Positions 7,395 to 14,110 of a stretch of DNA of 33,908 nucleotides are shown one piece after another (position 1 is the stretch's first letter; each line of letters begins with the position of its first letter). The position numbers were made by a program, and so were the translations under genes. The stretch is from Methanothrix harundinacea (GTDB lineage: Archaea; Halobacteriota; Methanosarcinia; Methanotrichales; Methanotrichaceae), in contig LGFT01000027.1 of the NCBI GenBank assembly GCA_001509375.1, positions 1 to 33,908 on the forward strand, written 5' to 3'. The notes under the pieces were generated by a model that saw only the letters and a program-made list of their open reading frames with translations, did not search any database and was not told the DNA's origin.

Positions 7395-7906
7395 CAGAAC
7401 GCCTCCAGAGTTCTCTGCACTCTCGGACCTGGCTTGGCTTTCTTCGAAGCTCGCTTGTAGACGTACTTGTGAACCTCGTTGAAGACGAAGACCCGGTCAG
7501 CGAACTTGGATACCACCTCAAGGTGTCGATCGGTCCAAGGAGAGTACAAGAGCACAGATGAGCCGTTCGAAGCTTCCTTCAAGGCCTGACCGACGTACTC
7601 AGCCATCTCTGATGCATCTTCGAAGAGGCTGGGATCGTGTTCCAGTATGGTCAGGGTCTGATATGCCTCCTTGAGGATGGTCAGGAGCTGGTAGGCGGTG
7701 AAAGCTCTGCGGACATCCAGCTCGGTGAAACGGCGATCGAGCTTGTCGAGAATGCGCGAATAGTTCCCGGAGACGTAGAGTACTTGAAGGCGTTGAAGCT
7801 CCTTAAGGTTGTAGTTGAGCGAGTCGATCAGCATCTCCTCTGGTCCTATGAGGACGTTGAAGGTGTTGGGGGCGAGAGTGAGAGGGGATTGTAGTTCGAG
7901 TTCCAT
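7394..7906 (-). CDS. RecA-fold-like protein without Walker A, first gene of the PolB operon
   Basis: The 170-residue protein opens with a strand NVLIGPEEMLIDSLNYNL. A KaiC/RadA ATPase would have a P-loop (GxxxxGKT) here, but none is present. A second strand (LQVLYVSGN) follows, then helices, a Walker-B-like strand SSVLLYSPW, and a final strand-helix (RVFVFNEVHKYVYKRASKK) with a basic tail. The pattern looks like an inactivated RecA/KaiC-type domain, possibly a DNA- or polymerase-binding scaffold. ATG 7906 is the first start of the operon, and the gene is coupled to the next one through TGATG. The fold assignment is inference from strand order and from the association with a divergent PolB. 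A structure prediction should show a central parallel sheet if it is right. Confidence 0.65.
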   Translation of the reverse strand: MELELQSPLTLAPNTFNVLIGPEEMLIDSLNYNLKELQRLQVLYVSGNYSRILDKLDRRFTELDVRRAFTAYQLLTILKEAYQTLTILEHDPSLFEDASEMAEYVGQALKEASNGSSVLLYSPWTDRHLEVVSKFADRVFVFNEVHKYVYKRASKKAKPGPRVQRTLEAF

Positions 7907-8091
7907 GACCAGTTATTATCGCTCCAATGGAGGTAAGGCTAAAGGATGGGCGGAGCGAAAGTAATTAACCGGCCTTCGCCAAAAATTACCAGTAAATACG
8001 TGCTGAATTCCCATCCCCCGCACCAATTTGCCTTTCCGAGGTCGGTTTTATGAAGAGGTAGCGCCGCTTTAGTCTCACTTAGTTTAGATGA

Positions 8092-8291
8092 GATGGACTA
8101 ATAAATGCCCACCTCAAAAACGAGCTGGAGGACGCCACGAACAGGCGGGTGGACGTTCTCACCTACAAGTCGCTTCATCCTCGGCTGAAAGATCGAATCC
8201 TGGCCGAGCAGGTCCCGATATTATAGGGCTAATCGAGGACCATTCTGAGGGGATCGAGGCCGTTCTGGAAGACTTGCCTTTCATCGCATGA
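8092..8291 (+). pseudogene. Relic of an MNT/HEPN (MntA-HepT) toxin-antitoxin pair
   Basis: Frame 8092-8226 has no start codon but encodes AHLKNELEDATNRRVDVLTYKSLHPRLKDRILAEQVPIL and a stop. This is the C-terminus of minimal nucleotidyltransferases of the MntA type (L-x-x-E-L-E-x-x-x-x-R-x-V-D-V-x-T, then LHP-x-L-x-x-RIL-x-E). The catalytic GSxARG...DxD part upstream is unrecognisable and interrupted by stops. Continuing to 8291, another short segment, LIEDHSEGIEAVLEDLPF, resembles the first helix of the HEPN partner (DUF86). The pair has been largely deleted; what follows is the HicBA module. The MNT part is fairly clear, the HEPN part is only suggestive. Confidence 0.6.
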
Positions 8292-8329
8292 CCAAGGTAT
8301 TTAAGATCTCAACGCAAAATAGTCGAGAG

Positions 8330-8545
8330 ATGAAGACCAAGTTCAACGTCCTCGTCGAACGGGACGAGGACGGATACTACGTCGCCACTGTCCCCTCCCT
8401 CCCCGGATGCCATACCCAGGCAAAGAGCCTGGATGACCTCATCGAGCGGGCGAAAGAGGCGATAGAGCTGTACCTCGAAGTGGAGAAAGACATCGCGCCT
8501 GGGGAATTTGTGGGGGTACAGGTTGTCGAAGCTGAGACCGGTTGA
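8330..8545 (+). CDS. hicB: HicB-type antitoxin
   Basis: The 71-residue protein is a standard HicB partial-RNase-H-fold antitoxin: KFNVLVERDEDGYYVATVPSLPGCHTQAKSLDDLIERAKEAIELYLE, the UPF0150 signature. The ATG at 8330 is chosen because family members start just there. An earlier ATG at 8288 would add 14 residues without similarity. It lacks the C-terminal DNA-binding extension (HTH or RHH) present in longer HicB proteins, so it may not repress its own promoter alone. It overlaps the toxin gene hicA by 23 nt, giving the antitoxin-first order. HicB blocks the HicA mRNA interferase by binding it directly. Confidence 0.9.
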   Translation: MKTKFNVLVERDEDGYYVATVPSLPGCHTQAKSLDDLIERAKEAIELYLEVEKDIAPGEFVGVQVVEAETG

Positions 8546-8756
8546 GGCGGATAAGGTCGTCAAGGCCCTGAGCAAACTGGGCTTTGAAATCGCAAGACAA
8601 AAGGGCAGCCATCTGGTGATGAAGCACCCAGACGGCAGGGTCACCGTGGTACCTATCCACGGGGGAGAAGAGCTGGGCAGAGGCATACTTAGGCAGATTG
8701 CCCACGATATCAAGATCGGAAAGGACGAGTTTGTAAAGATTTTAGATGAAATTTAA
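8523..8756 (+). CDS. hicA: HicA-type mRNA interferase toxin
   Basis: The 77-residue protein with a double-stranded-RNA-binding-like fold cleaves mRNA during translation in this family. It shows the family pattern SKLRPVEADKVVKALSKLGFE, the QKGSHLVMKHPDGR segment with the catalytic His (residue 30), and VVPIHGGEELGRGILRQIAHD-I. The TTG at 8523 is preferred to the TTG at 8508: GGGGG at 8511-8515 is well placed, and canonical HicA begins with (M)SKLRP. The start lies inside hicB, so toxin translation is coupled to antitoxin translation. The catalytic His is retained and the gene is full length, so the module should be functional. Confidence 0.9.
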   Translation: MSKLRPVEADKVVKALSKLGFEIARQKGSHLVMKHPDGRVTVVPIHGGEELGRGILRQIAHDIKIGKDEFVKILDEI

Positions 8757-8758
8757 AA

Positions 8759-8812
8759 TCGAACTCCTATGGTTCGAGTTCTTCACCTTAAGCTTAAGGT
8801 CCCGCTTTTATT
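8759..8812 (+). terminator. Inverted repeats and T-rich tract after hicA
   Basis: Immediately after the hicA stop, GAACTC (8761-8766) pairs with GAGTTC (8776-8781). This is followed by a perfect 16-bp palindrome ACCTTAAGCTTAAGGT (8785-8800) and CTTTTATT. Termination is the simplest reading, although a perfect palindrome could also be a protein-binding site. Confidence 0.4.
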
Positions 8813-9003
8813 CCTCAGACTTGTTCTTCGTGATTAATTAAGATGTTTTTATACCAACATCAATAAATATAACCTTCGCCAGTAATATTATTTCGGGCAG
8901 AAAGCCTTGTGCATCCGATTTCGGCCGAGGCCTTCATTCAGATTACAGGAGGCCGCGGGCGTTGGCGCTCTATCCGGACGATAATTGCTCAGATTTGAAG
9001 GCG

Positions 9004-9330
9004 ATGAAGAAGAGGTGGAAGAAGAACTTCTGGCCGGAGAACGCCATCTTCGAGAAGATCCACCCCGGCGACCGGATCTTCGTGGGGACCGGACCGTCGA
9101 GCCCCAGTACCTGGAGGGAGCCCTGAAGCGCTGCGTCGAAAAGAGGCCCAACTCCCTTTTCGGCGCCGAGATGATCCACGTATGGACCCCGGGGATCGCG
9201 CCCTGCACCGAGGAGAAGTTTCAGGAGAACTTCAGGCTCAACTCCTGTTTCGTCGGGTCCCGGAGCAGAGGGGCCATCAACCGGGGGACGCCGACTACGC
9301 CCCGATCTTCTTATCGGGGGCCCTAGCCCT
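9004..9330 (+). pseudogene. Acetyl-CoA hydrolase/CoA-transferase family N-terminus with two frameshifts
   Basis: Starting at ATG 9004 the sequence encodes KKRWKKNFWPENAIFEKIHPGDRIFVGTGPSSP, the N-terminus of the acetyl-CoA hydrolase/transferase family (PF02550). At about 9103 the homology moves to another frame (PQYLEGALKRC...SLFGAEMIHVWTPGIAPC...FRLNSCFVGSRSRGAINRG). At about 9290 it moves again (DADYAPIFLS). Similarity ends near 9330, where a roughly 430-residue enzyme should continue with its catalytic Glu region; nothing further is found. Two shifts plus a truncation make this a decayed gene. When intact, such enzymes move CoA between acetyl-CoA and other acids. It points towards the convergent MMP12 gene. 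Confidence 0.75.
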
Positions 9331-9367
9331 CTGGCTTCCGTCAAAAAACAAATATCTAGAGCGCTAT

Positions 9368-10342
9368 TCATACTCTCCCATCCACCCTCAGCCCGAGCAC
9401 CTCCCGCGCTCCGTTGTACACGTCCTCCGCGATCAGGGCGCACCCGAGGGCCGCATCGCAGCTTTTCAGCGGTTGAACCTCTCGCCCCAAAAGCTCCGAG
9501 ACCCTGCCCGAGATCCGAGAGGCGGGGTCGCCCGCTAGATAAAGCGCTGGATGAGGGGAGCCTTTGTCCCGAAGGAGGACAGCCATGGCGGCGAGCTCCA
9601 TGGCGGCATAGAGGGCGAGGGCCTCGAAGGCCGCCTCCTTCTCACTATCGGTGCAGCTCTTGAGGGTGCGGCCGCGCTTTCGCAAGATTCCGCCCCTGGT
9701 GAATGCCTCGTTCGCGGTCATCATTCCGGCATCGACCTTTCGGATCGCGGCGACGTCGAGAGGGCCGTGGAGGAGGCCGGGGGCGAAGATGGGAGCGTCG
9801 ATGGCCCCAGCTATGCGCCCAGCGGCGACGCCGATGGTGACGACGTTGGAGCTGGCGTCCGAGATGATGAAGTCCCTTTTGCCGTCTTTTCTGACCTTGT
9901 AGGCGAGGCCCACCTTCTCAGGGCTTGCGCCATGGGAGAAGACCCGCATCCTCGGGTCGATGTCGGAGCGGTCGTGAATTCCGGGAAGGAGGATAGCGGG
10001 CCATCCCGATTCTCGGACGGCGTCGAAGACGTTGGTCCCGCCGCCGACGTGAAGCCCGGCGCCCTCCTGGCTTATGACCCCCCGGTTCTCGGCGTCCTCG
10101 ATTCTGATGATCTCGGTCAGGCCGTCGCCCATGGAGTAGCAGAGGGCGAGGAGATCGACCTTCTCGGCGCTGGAGGCGAGGGAGCGGTCGAGGTCTAGGT
10201 CGAGGTCGAAGGCCCGCCCGATCCGGCCGATGATCTCCGAGGGGGAGAGACGGCCCGCCTCCTCCCTTGGGATGACATAGCATCTGCCATCAGAGTCTGC
10301 AAACCTTATCGCCCTTGTTCCGTGATCCACGCCCAAGAACAC
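9368..10342 (-). CDS. Methanogenesis marker protein 12 (DUF1464, ASKHA-fold)
   Basis: The protein (324 residues from the start chosen here) belongs to the methanogenesis marker 12 family, found essentially only in methanogens and kin. Visible features are the ASKHA phosphate-1 motif at the very start (VFLGVDHGTRAIRF), a central GLHVGGGTNVFDAVRESGWPAILLPGIH segment, DFIISDASSNVVTIGV (phosphate-2-like) and YLAGDP-A (adenosine motif-like). The fold is that of butyrate/acetate-kinase-like phosphotransferases. The substrate is unknown to me. I choose GTG at 10342 because GGAGG sits nine bases upstream and family members begin with this motif. The longer frame from 10390 would add a basic run inside cofD. 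It follows cofD by 16 nt, suggesting co-transcription with F420 synthesis. Confidence 0.88.
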   Translation of the reverse strand: MFLGVDHGTRAIRFADSDGRCYVIPREEAGRLSPSEIIGRIGRAFDLDLDLDRSLASSAEKVDLLALCYSMGDGLTEIIRIEDAENRGVISQEGAGLHVGGGTNVFDAVRESGWPAILLPGIHDRSDIDPRMRVFSHGASPEKVGLAYKVRKDGKRDFIISDASSNVVTIGVAAGRIAGAIDAPIFAPGLLHGPLDVAAIRKVDAGMMTANEAFTRGGILRKRGRTLKSCTDSEKEAAFEALALYAAMELAAMAVLLRDKGSPHPALYLAGDPASRISGRVSELLGREVQPLKSCDAALGCALIAEDVYNGAREVLGLRVDGRV

Positions 10343-10358
10343 TTCAGACCGCCTCCGC

Positions 10359-11327
10359 CTATGCCTCCGCTTCTGTTTCCATCTTTCCATCCAAGATCTT
10401 CACGATCTTCCTCGCCAAACTCAGACTGTCCTCCTCGTCCTTCATGACGGTGTCGAGCCGGACCGAGGGCCCCCGGTAGTCGCTCTCGGGGCTCACCACC
10501 ATCAGGTCCACGCATCCCAAAAGGTCTGCGACCCCCTGATCTGTAACGGGATATCCCCAGGCCCGCATGAACTTGGCGGCGGGGCCGCTGAGGGGCCGTC
10601 CGCCGCCCACCAGGGGGCTTATGGCGACAACCCGGCATTTTTCCCCCTTTTCCCCCTTTTCTTCTCTCCTGTCCATATTCTTCAGCAGGTCCCGAACGCC
10701 CCTCAGCGCCAGGATCGGCCCGATGCTGGAGACGGGGTTGCTCGGCCCGATCAAGACCGGCTCGCCCACCACCTCCGCCCTCTCCAGGGCCGCGAGAAAC
10801 CCGAGGCTTGGGAGGGCGTCCTCGATCCCCCTAAATCGGATGCCGGTCACATCAAGGCGACCGCCTCTGGAGACCCAAAACTCCTGAAGGTTCATCTCCC
10901 CCTCGGGGGTCGATATCATGGTGGATACGGGATCGTCGGTCATCGGAAGGACTTTTTCCTCAATTTTGAGCGCACGACAGAGCCCTTCGGTAGCCTGGCT
11001 TAAAGTCCGTCCCTTTCTGAGGCGGTCGGACCGGAATATGTGGATGGCGCGGTCGAGGTCGCCCAGGGCGAGGAGTTCTCGATGGCCAATGCTTTTTAGA
11101 AAGTCGTGGGATTCAAAAGAGTCGTCCTCGATCCCCCACCACGTTCTCCGATCGATCATCCCCGCCAGGGTGTAGAGGACGGTGTCCAGGTCCGGGGATA
11201 CCAGGTTTCCCGAGATCCAGAGGTCGTCGGCGGTGTTGGCGACCACTGTAAGCTCTGAGGGGGGTAGGAGCTTCTTGAGCCCCAAGAGGAGCTTCGGCGT
11301 CCCGGTCCCGCCGCTGAGGACTATCAG
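10359..11327 (-). CDS. cofD: 2-phospho-L-lactate transferase CofD (coenzyme F420 biosynthesis), CTG start
   Basis: CofD joins the lactyl-phosphate moiety (from LPPG, or the related PEP-derived GDP-linked donor) to Fo, giving F420-0, the deazaflavin cofactor of methanogenesis. Family hallmarks are SGGTGTPKLL, VVANTADDLWISGNLVSPDLDTVLYTLAG, IDRRTWWGI, VLIGPSNPVSSIGPIL and VVAISPLVGG. The first ATG/GTG/TTG of the frame (TTG 11285) would delete the N-terminal SGGTGTPK phosphate-binding loop. That loop is encoded directly upstream, after an in-frame TAA, with CTG (11327-11325) as the only possible initiator. GGAGG is placed eight bases before it. From CTG the protein has 322 residues, the normal size. 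A low-complexity EEKGEKGEK loop (about residue 225) is an insertion. Confidence 0.93.
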   Translation of the reverse strand: MIVLSGGTGTPKLLLGLKKLLPPSELTVVANTADDLWISGNLVSPDLDTVLYTLAGMIDRRTWWGIEDDSFESHDFLKSIGHRELLALGDLDRAIHIFRSDRLRKGRTLSQATEGLCRALKIEEKVLPMTDDPVSTMISTPEGEMNLQEFWVSRGGRLDVTGIRFRGIEDALPSLGFLAALERAEVVGEPVLIGPSNPVSSIGPILALRGVRDLLKNMDRREEKGEKGEKCRVVAISPLVGGGRPLSGPAAKFMRAWGYPVTDQGVADLLGCVDLMVVSPESDYRGPSVRLDTVMKDEEDSLSLARKIVKILDGKMETEAEA

Positions 11328-11340
11328 TTATTCCGCCTCC
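11325..11340 (-). promoter_or_regulatory. Ribosome-binding site that decides the CTG start of cofD
   Basis: On the minus strand, GGAGG-CGGAATAA-CTG. The strong Shine-Dalgarno core is eight bases from the CTG, and TAA immediately precedes the CTG in frame, so initiation cannot lie further upstream. Confidence 0.7.
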
Positions 11341-11356
11341 GTGGATCGCTGCAGGG

Positions 11357-11935
11357 TCAGGCGGCGGAATCGAGGATGATCATCCCGGTCTTGAGGTCCT
11401 CGCACTCTTCGGGGGTGAGGGTGGTGGAGACCGCCTTCTCGGAGACTATGGCGCTGTTACCCAGGGGGTCTTCAAGGATGATGGTGAGGGGGCCGACGCC
11501 ATTCATGGCCTGCTCGATCCGCTCCAGGATGCACTCTCCCCGGCGGGCGTTCTCCTCGACCCCGGCGTCCCGCGCGGACTTTGTGGCAAAGGCGACGATC
11601 CCCTTCACCTTCTGAAGGACGCCCTCGACGTTGGATATGTAGGCCTCGGAGGCGGGGCCTGGCTCTACGCCAATTCCCAGCTCCGGGAGCCTGATCGTCC
11701 CGCTGGTGGACCTGATCACCCTCGCGTTGAGGTCCTCAAGCTCTTCGATGGTGATGGTGTACCTGACGGGCTCGCCCTGGTTGAGGAGGATTGTGTCCGA
11801 GAGCTTGAAACCGCAATTCTCGCAGACCCCGGCGATGATCAGAGCCTCGCCGAAGTGGGGAATATCCTTCGTCTCCCAGTCGAAGGTGATCTCAGCTTTG
11901 CAGATGGGGCAGCTGGAGGTAGTTTTTGCCTTCAA
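11357..11935 (-). CDS. ZPR1-related zinc finger protein
   Basis: The 192-residue archaeal ZPR1 homologue is a single-module version. A four-cysteine zinc ribbon (C9-P-I-C12 ... C38-E-N-C41-G) is followed by the ZPR1 beta-rich domain with R-x-x-x-S-x-S/T-G-x-I-x-x-P-E-L-G and a long helix with ECILERIEQAM. The last part is LTIILEDPLGNSAI, the characteristic D-P-x-G-N/S-x. Eukaryotic ZPR1 has two such modules and works as a chaperone for elongation factor eEF1A; whether the archaeal form does the same is unproven. The TTG start at 11935 overlaps the sepF stop codon by four bases (TTGA). cofD follows after 29 nt, so the genes probably share a transcript. Confidence 0.85.
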   Translation of the reverse strand: MKAKTTSSCPICKAEITFDWETKDIPHFGEALIIAGVCENCGFKLSDTILLNQGEPVRYTITIEELEDLNARVIRSTSGTIRLPELGIGVEPGPASEAYISNVEGVLQKVKGIVAFATKSARDAGVEENARRGECILERIEQAMNGVGPLTIILEDPLGNSAIVSEKAVSTTLTPEECEDLKTGMIILDSAA

Positions 11936-12294
11936 TCCTCGTCCCCCAAAATGTTCTCCCGATCTATCCTCATCTTCTTGGGAACCACTATCACCAGGTT
12001 ATCGCCGAGGCCAGCGATGTCGCCCCTCAGATCCTCTACGGCGGCCTTCAGCTCGCCGATCGCCTCGTCCAGAATGTCCTTCTCCCTTCTCAGGGGGGAG
12101 ATATCCACCAGGACCAGGTTTCCCCTCCCGATCTCCATCTTTATCTCGGAGATGACGTCGAGATCGTTCAGCTCCGCCATCCTCACCAGAATCTCCGAGG
12201 AACCCCCAGCTGAGACCTCCTCGAACTGCCCCAGGTCTATGTTCACGTAATCGTCTTCACCAGACCTGCCTATCAACTTGTCCAAGATGCCCAT
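11932..12294 (-). CDS. sepF: Archaeal cell division protein SepF
   Basis: The 120-residue protein has the archaeal SepF layout. A short N-terminal amphipathic, membrane-targeting helix (MGILDKLIGR) is followed by an acidic linker and the SepF core (EILVRMAELNDLDVISEIKMEIGRGNLVLVDISPLRRE...DILDEAIGELKAAVEDLRGDIAGLGDNLVIVVPKKMRI). SepF dimers tether FtsZ to the membrane, and archaea without FtsA depend on it for division. The ATG at 12294 is supported by GAGGGTGAGAT just upstream. It overlaps the ZPR1 gene by four bases. ftsZ is not in this window. Confidence 0.9.
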   Translation of the reverse strand: MGILDKLIGRSGEDDYVNIDLGQFEEVSAGGSSEILVRMAELNDLDVISEIKMEIGRGNLVLVDISPLRREKDILDEAIGELKAAVEDLRGDIAGLGDNLVIVVPKKMRIDRENILGDED

Positions 12295-12360
12295 ATCTCA
12301 CCCTCTGCAAAGAGGCATGTCACTTTCGATCTTGATATCTCTATCTGGTTTCATCCGACT

Positions 12361-12546
12361 TTACGATTCGACGTTCATAAGTCCAAACCCTGCACCGCCC
12401 ATCAGCAGCATGAAGGCCAGAACCGCCAGGACGAACCCCGCCGGACGGAGGGGCTCGGGTGCAGCCGTCTGAACCAGGATCATGAGCGCGATCATCAGGA
12501 AGACGAGTCCGCAGCTTATGCCGATCTCCAGAGACTTCTTGCTCAT
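12361..12546 (-). CDS. Small two-helix membrane protein
   Basis: This 61-residue protein has two predicted transmembrane helices: residues about 9-26 (ISCGLVFLMIALMILVQT) and 37-57 (FVLAVLAFMLLMGGAGFGLM). A short AAPEPLRPAG loop joins them, and a basic MSKK start favours a cytoplasmic N-terminus. No function is known to me. It is 66 nt upstream of sepF in the same direction and 62 nt downstream of cofG, so it probably belongs to the same transcription unit. A different frame over the same bases (12341-12553) is charged and patternless, so the hydrophobic frame is the credible one. Confidence 0.65.
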   Translation of the reverse strand: MSKKSLEIGISCGLVFLMIALMILVQTAAPEPLRPAGFVLAVLAFMLLMGGAGFGLMNVES

Positions 12547-12607
12547 ACCGCATCAGCTCTGCGCTGATCTGAGATATTATTTGCGATCCGCCACGGAGAT
12601 CTCAGCA

Positions 12608-13585
12608 TCAATCTCTTCTTCTTAAACCATCGGGTCCCGCCAGCCTTTTCACGAGCGTCTGGGTCATCTTCCCGCACCAGCCGAGGTCGATGTACCTGGG
12701 GTAGACAGCAAGCCTCTCCCTCAGCTCAAATCCCGAAAGCCGGGATTCGAGTTCCTCGGGGGTTGGCCAGAGCTTGTTGGGGTTGATCCAGTCGGGGGTC
12801 ACGGGGCTTATCCCTCCCAGATCCTCAGCTCCGGCCTCCACCAGGGGTAGGGGATCTGTCAGGTTTGGAGGAACCTGGACGGCGACCGTTGGCGGTAAGA
12901 TTGATCTCGCCATTCTCACAGTCTCAGCCAGGGTCTCCGAGTCGGGAGGGTCAAGATGGGACATGGCGGTTCCCTGCTTTGGATCGAAGGGTTGGACGAT
13001 CACCTCCTGGATGTGGCCGTAAATCTCATGGATTTTTTTTAACGCCTGGATCGATCGGACCCGGTCCTCTTCCGTCTCGCCTATTCCCACCAGAATGCCG
13101 GTGGTGAAGGGTATCTTCAGCTTTCCTGCGGCCTCGATGGCGGCCAGCCTCAATTCGGGCCTCTTTCCAGGGGAGGACCGGTGGGCCTCCACCTCGGCCG
13201 TAGTCTCGAGCATCAGGCCCATGCTGGCGTTGTAAGGCGCAAGCCTTCGCATATCTTCCTTTGAGATGAGGCCGGCGTTGGTGTGGGGGAGGAGATCCTT
13301 ATCCAGAGCCATCTCTGATAGCTCGATGATGTAGTCGATGAGGTCGTCACACCCGGTCTTTTTGAGAAGGGCGCCAAAACCGGAAACCTTATTGGGCGCC
13401 TCGCCGAGGGAGAAGAGGGCCTCAGTGCAGCCCGACGACGCCCCTCTTTCCAAGAGCTCTATCGCCTCTTTGCGATCGATGATCTTGCCCTCGTCCCGCC
13501 TATATCCGCAGTAGAGGCACCGGTTCCTGCAGACGTTGGTGACGGGGATGAAGACGTTCCGGGAGTAGGTCAAAAGCGGTCTCAT
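12608..13585 (-). CDS. cofG: FO synthase subunit CofG (radical SAM)
   Basis: CofG is the radical SAM subunit that, with CofH, builds the 7,8-didemethyl-8-hydroxy-5-deazariboflavin (Fo) chromophore of coenzyme F420. The 325 residues carry the cluster-binding motif C19-x3-C23-x2-C26 within VTNVCRNRCLYCGYRR. Further family segments are SLGEAPNKVSGF, HTNAGLISKEDMRRLAPYNASMGLMLE, FTTGILVGIGETEEDR, EVIVQPFDPKQGTAM and DWINPNKLWPTPEEL. The start ATG has no strong ribosome-binding site. An AATTATTTTC stretch about 28 nt upstream suggests a leaderless transcript. cofH is not adjacent and lies outside the window. cofD lies four genes away on the same strand, so two steps of one pathway are grouped here. 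Confidence 0.95.
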   Translation of the reverse strand: MRPLLTYSRNVFIPVTNVCRNRCLYCGYRRDEGKIIDRKEAIELLERGASSGCTEALFSLGEAPNKVSGFGALLKKTGCDDLIDYIIELSEMALDKDLLPHTNAGLISKEDMRRLAPYNASMGLMLETTAEVEAHRSSPGKRPELRLAAIEAAGKLKIPFTTGILVGIGETEEDRVRSIQALKKIHEIYGHIQEVIVQPFDPKQGTAMSHLDPPDSETLAETVRMARSILPPTVAVQVPPNLTDPLPLVEAGAEDLGGISPVTPDWINPNKLWPTPEELESRLSGFELRERLAVYPRYIDLGWCGKMTQTLVKRLAGPDGLRRRD

Positions 13586-13639
13586 AATCGAGATTCAACG
13601 CTCAGAAAATAATTCAAATGTTTGGGGGTGCGAGGCGCT

Positions 13640-14089
13640 TCAGCGCCTCAGCTCCACCAGCTTCAGCTTGTTTCCGAGCTCGCACTCCTCGGGGGCCTCG
13701 CCCACCACCTCAACGATGGTGCAACGGTCCCCCGACTTCAGGCCGACAGGGTGGCAGAGCTCGTACATGGTGCAGTCGTACTCGTCACATTTGGGCGGTT
13801 CCAGGACGGTCTTGGATCCGGCGAAGGCCTTCCTCGCGTCGATGGCTGCGATGATAGGGCTTTCGGTCACCTCCACCGCCCGGACCCCCGCCTCATGGAT
13901 GGGGCACTCGTGTACCAGCTCCCCACGAATCCCCAGAATCCTGTACCTCCTCCCCGACTCGAGGTTGGTGCAGGTGTTTCTGAGCTTGCAGGTCTCGCAT
14001 TCTGGCGATGGCGAGTTGAATATGAACTCCATCCCAATCGTCGCGAGCTTTGTTCCTATCAGGGTGATCTGTGTAGCTGCTTCGGACAT
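13640..14089 (-). CDS. UPF0179 family protein, cysteine-rich
   Basis: The 149-residue member of UPF0179 belongs to an uncharacterised, conserved euryarchaeal family. It starts [17 protein letters not shown] and contains many cysteines in metal-binding spacing: C31-x2-C34-x5-C40, C62, C101-x4-C106-x5-C112, C123 and C136. These could hold an iron-sulfur cluster or zinc ions. GAGGCGAA precedes the ATG at 14089, and a TATA-like AATAATATAATTATT (14103-14120) overlaps the end of egsA, so the gene can be transcribed on its own. No function is known. Its conservation in methanogens suggests a housekeeping role, which the sequence does not reveal further. Confidence 0.85.
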   Translation of the reverse strand: MSEAATQITLIGTKLATIGMEFIFNSPSPECETCKLRNTCTNLESGRRYRILGIRGELVHECPIHEAGVRAVEVTESPIIAAIDARKAFAGSKTVLEPPKCDEYDCTMYELCHPVGLKSGDRCTIVEVVGEAPEECELGNKLKLVELRR

Positions 14090-14110
14090 GGTATTCGCCT
14101 CAACAAATAA

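Noticed and set aside
9551-10198. A 215-codon plus-strand frame over MMP12
   Set aside because: It is the antisense shadow of a well-recognised gene, low-complexity Gly/Asp/Glu-rich, with no domain pattern.
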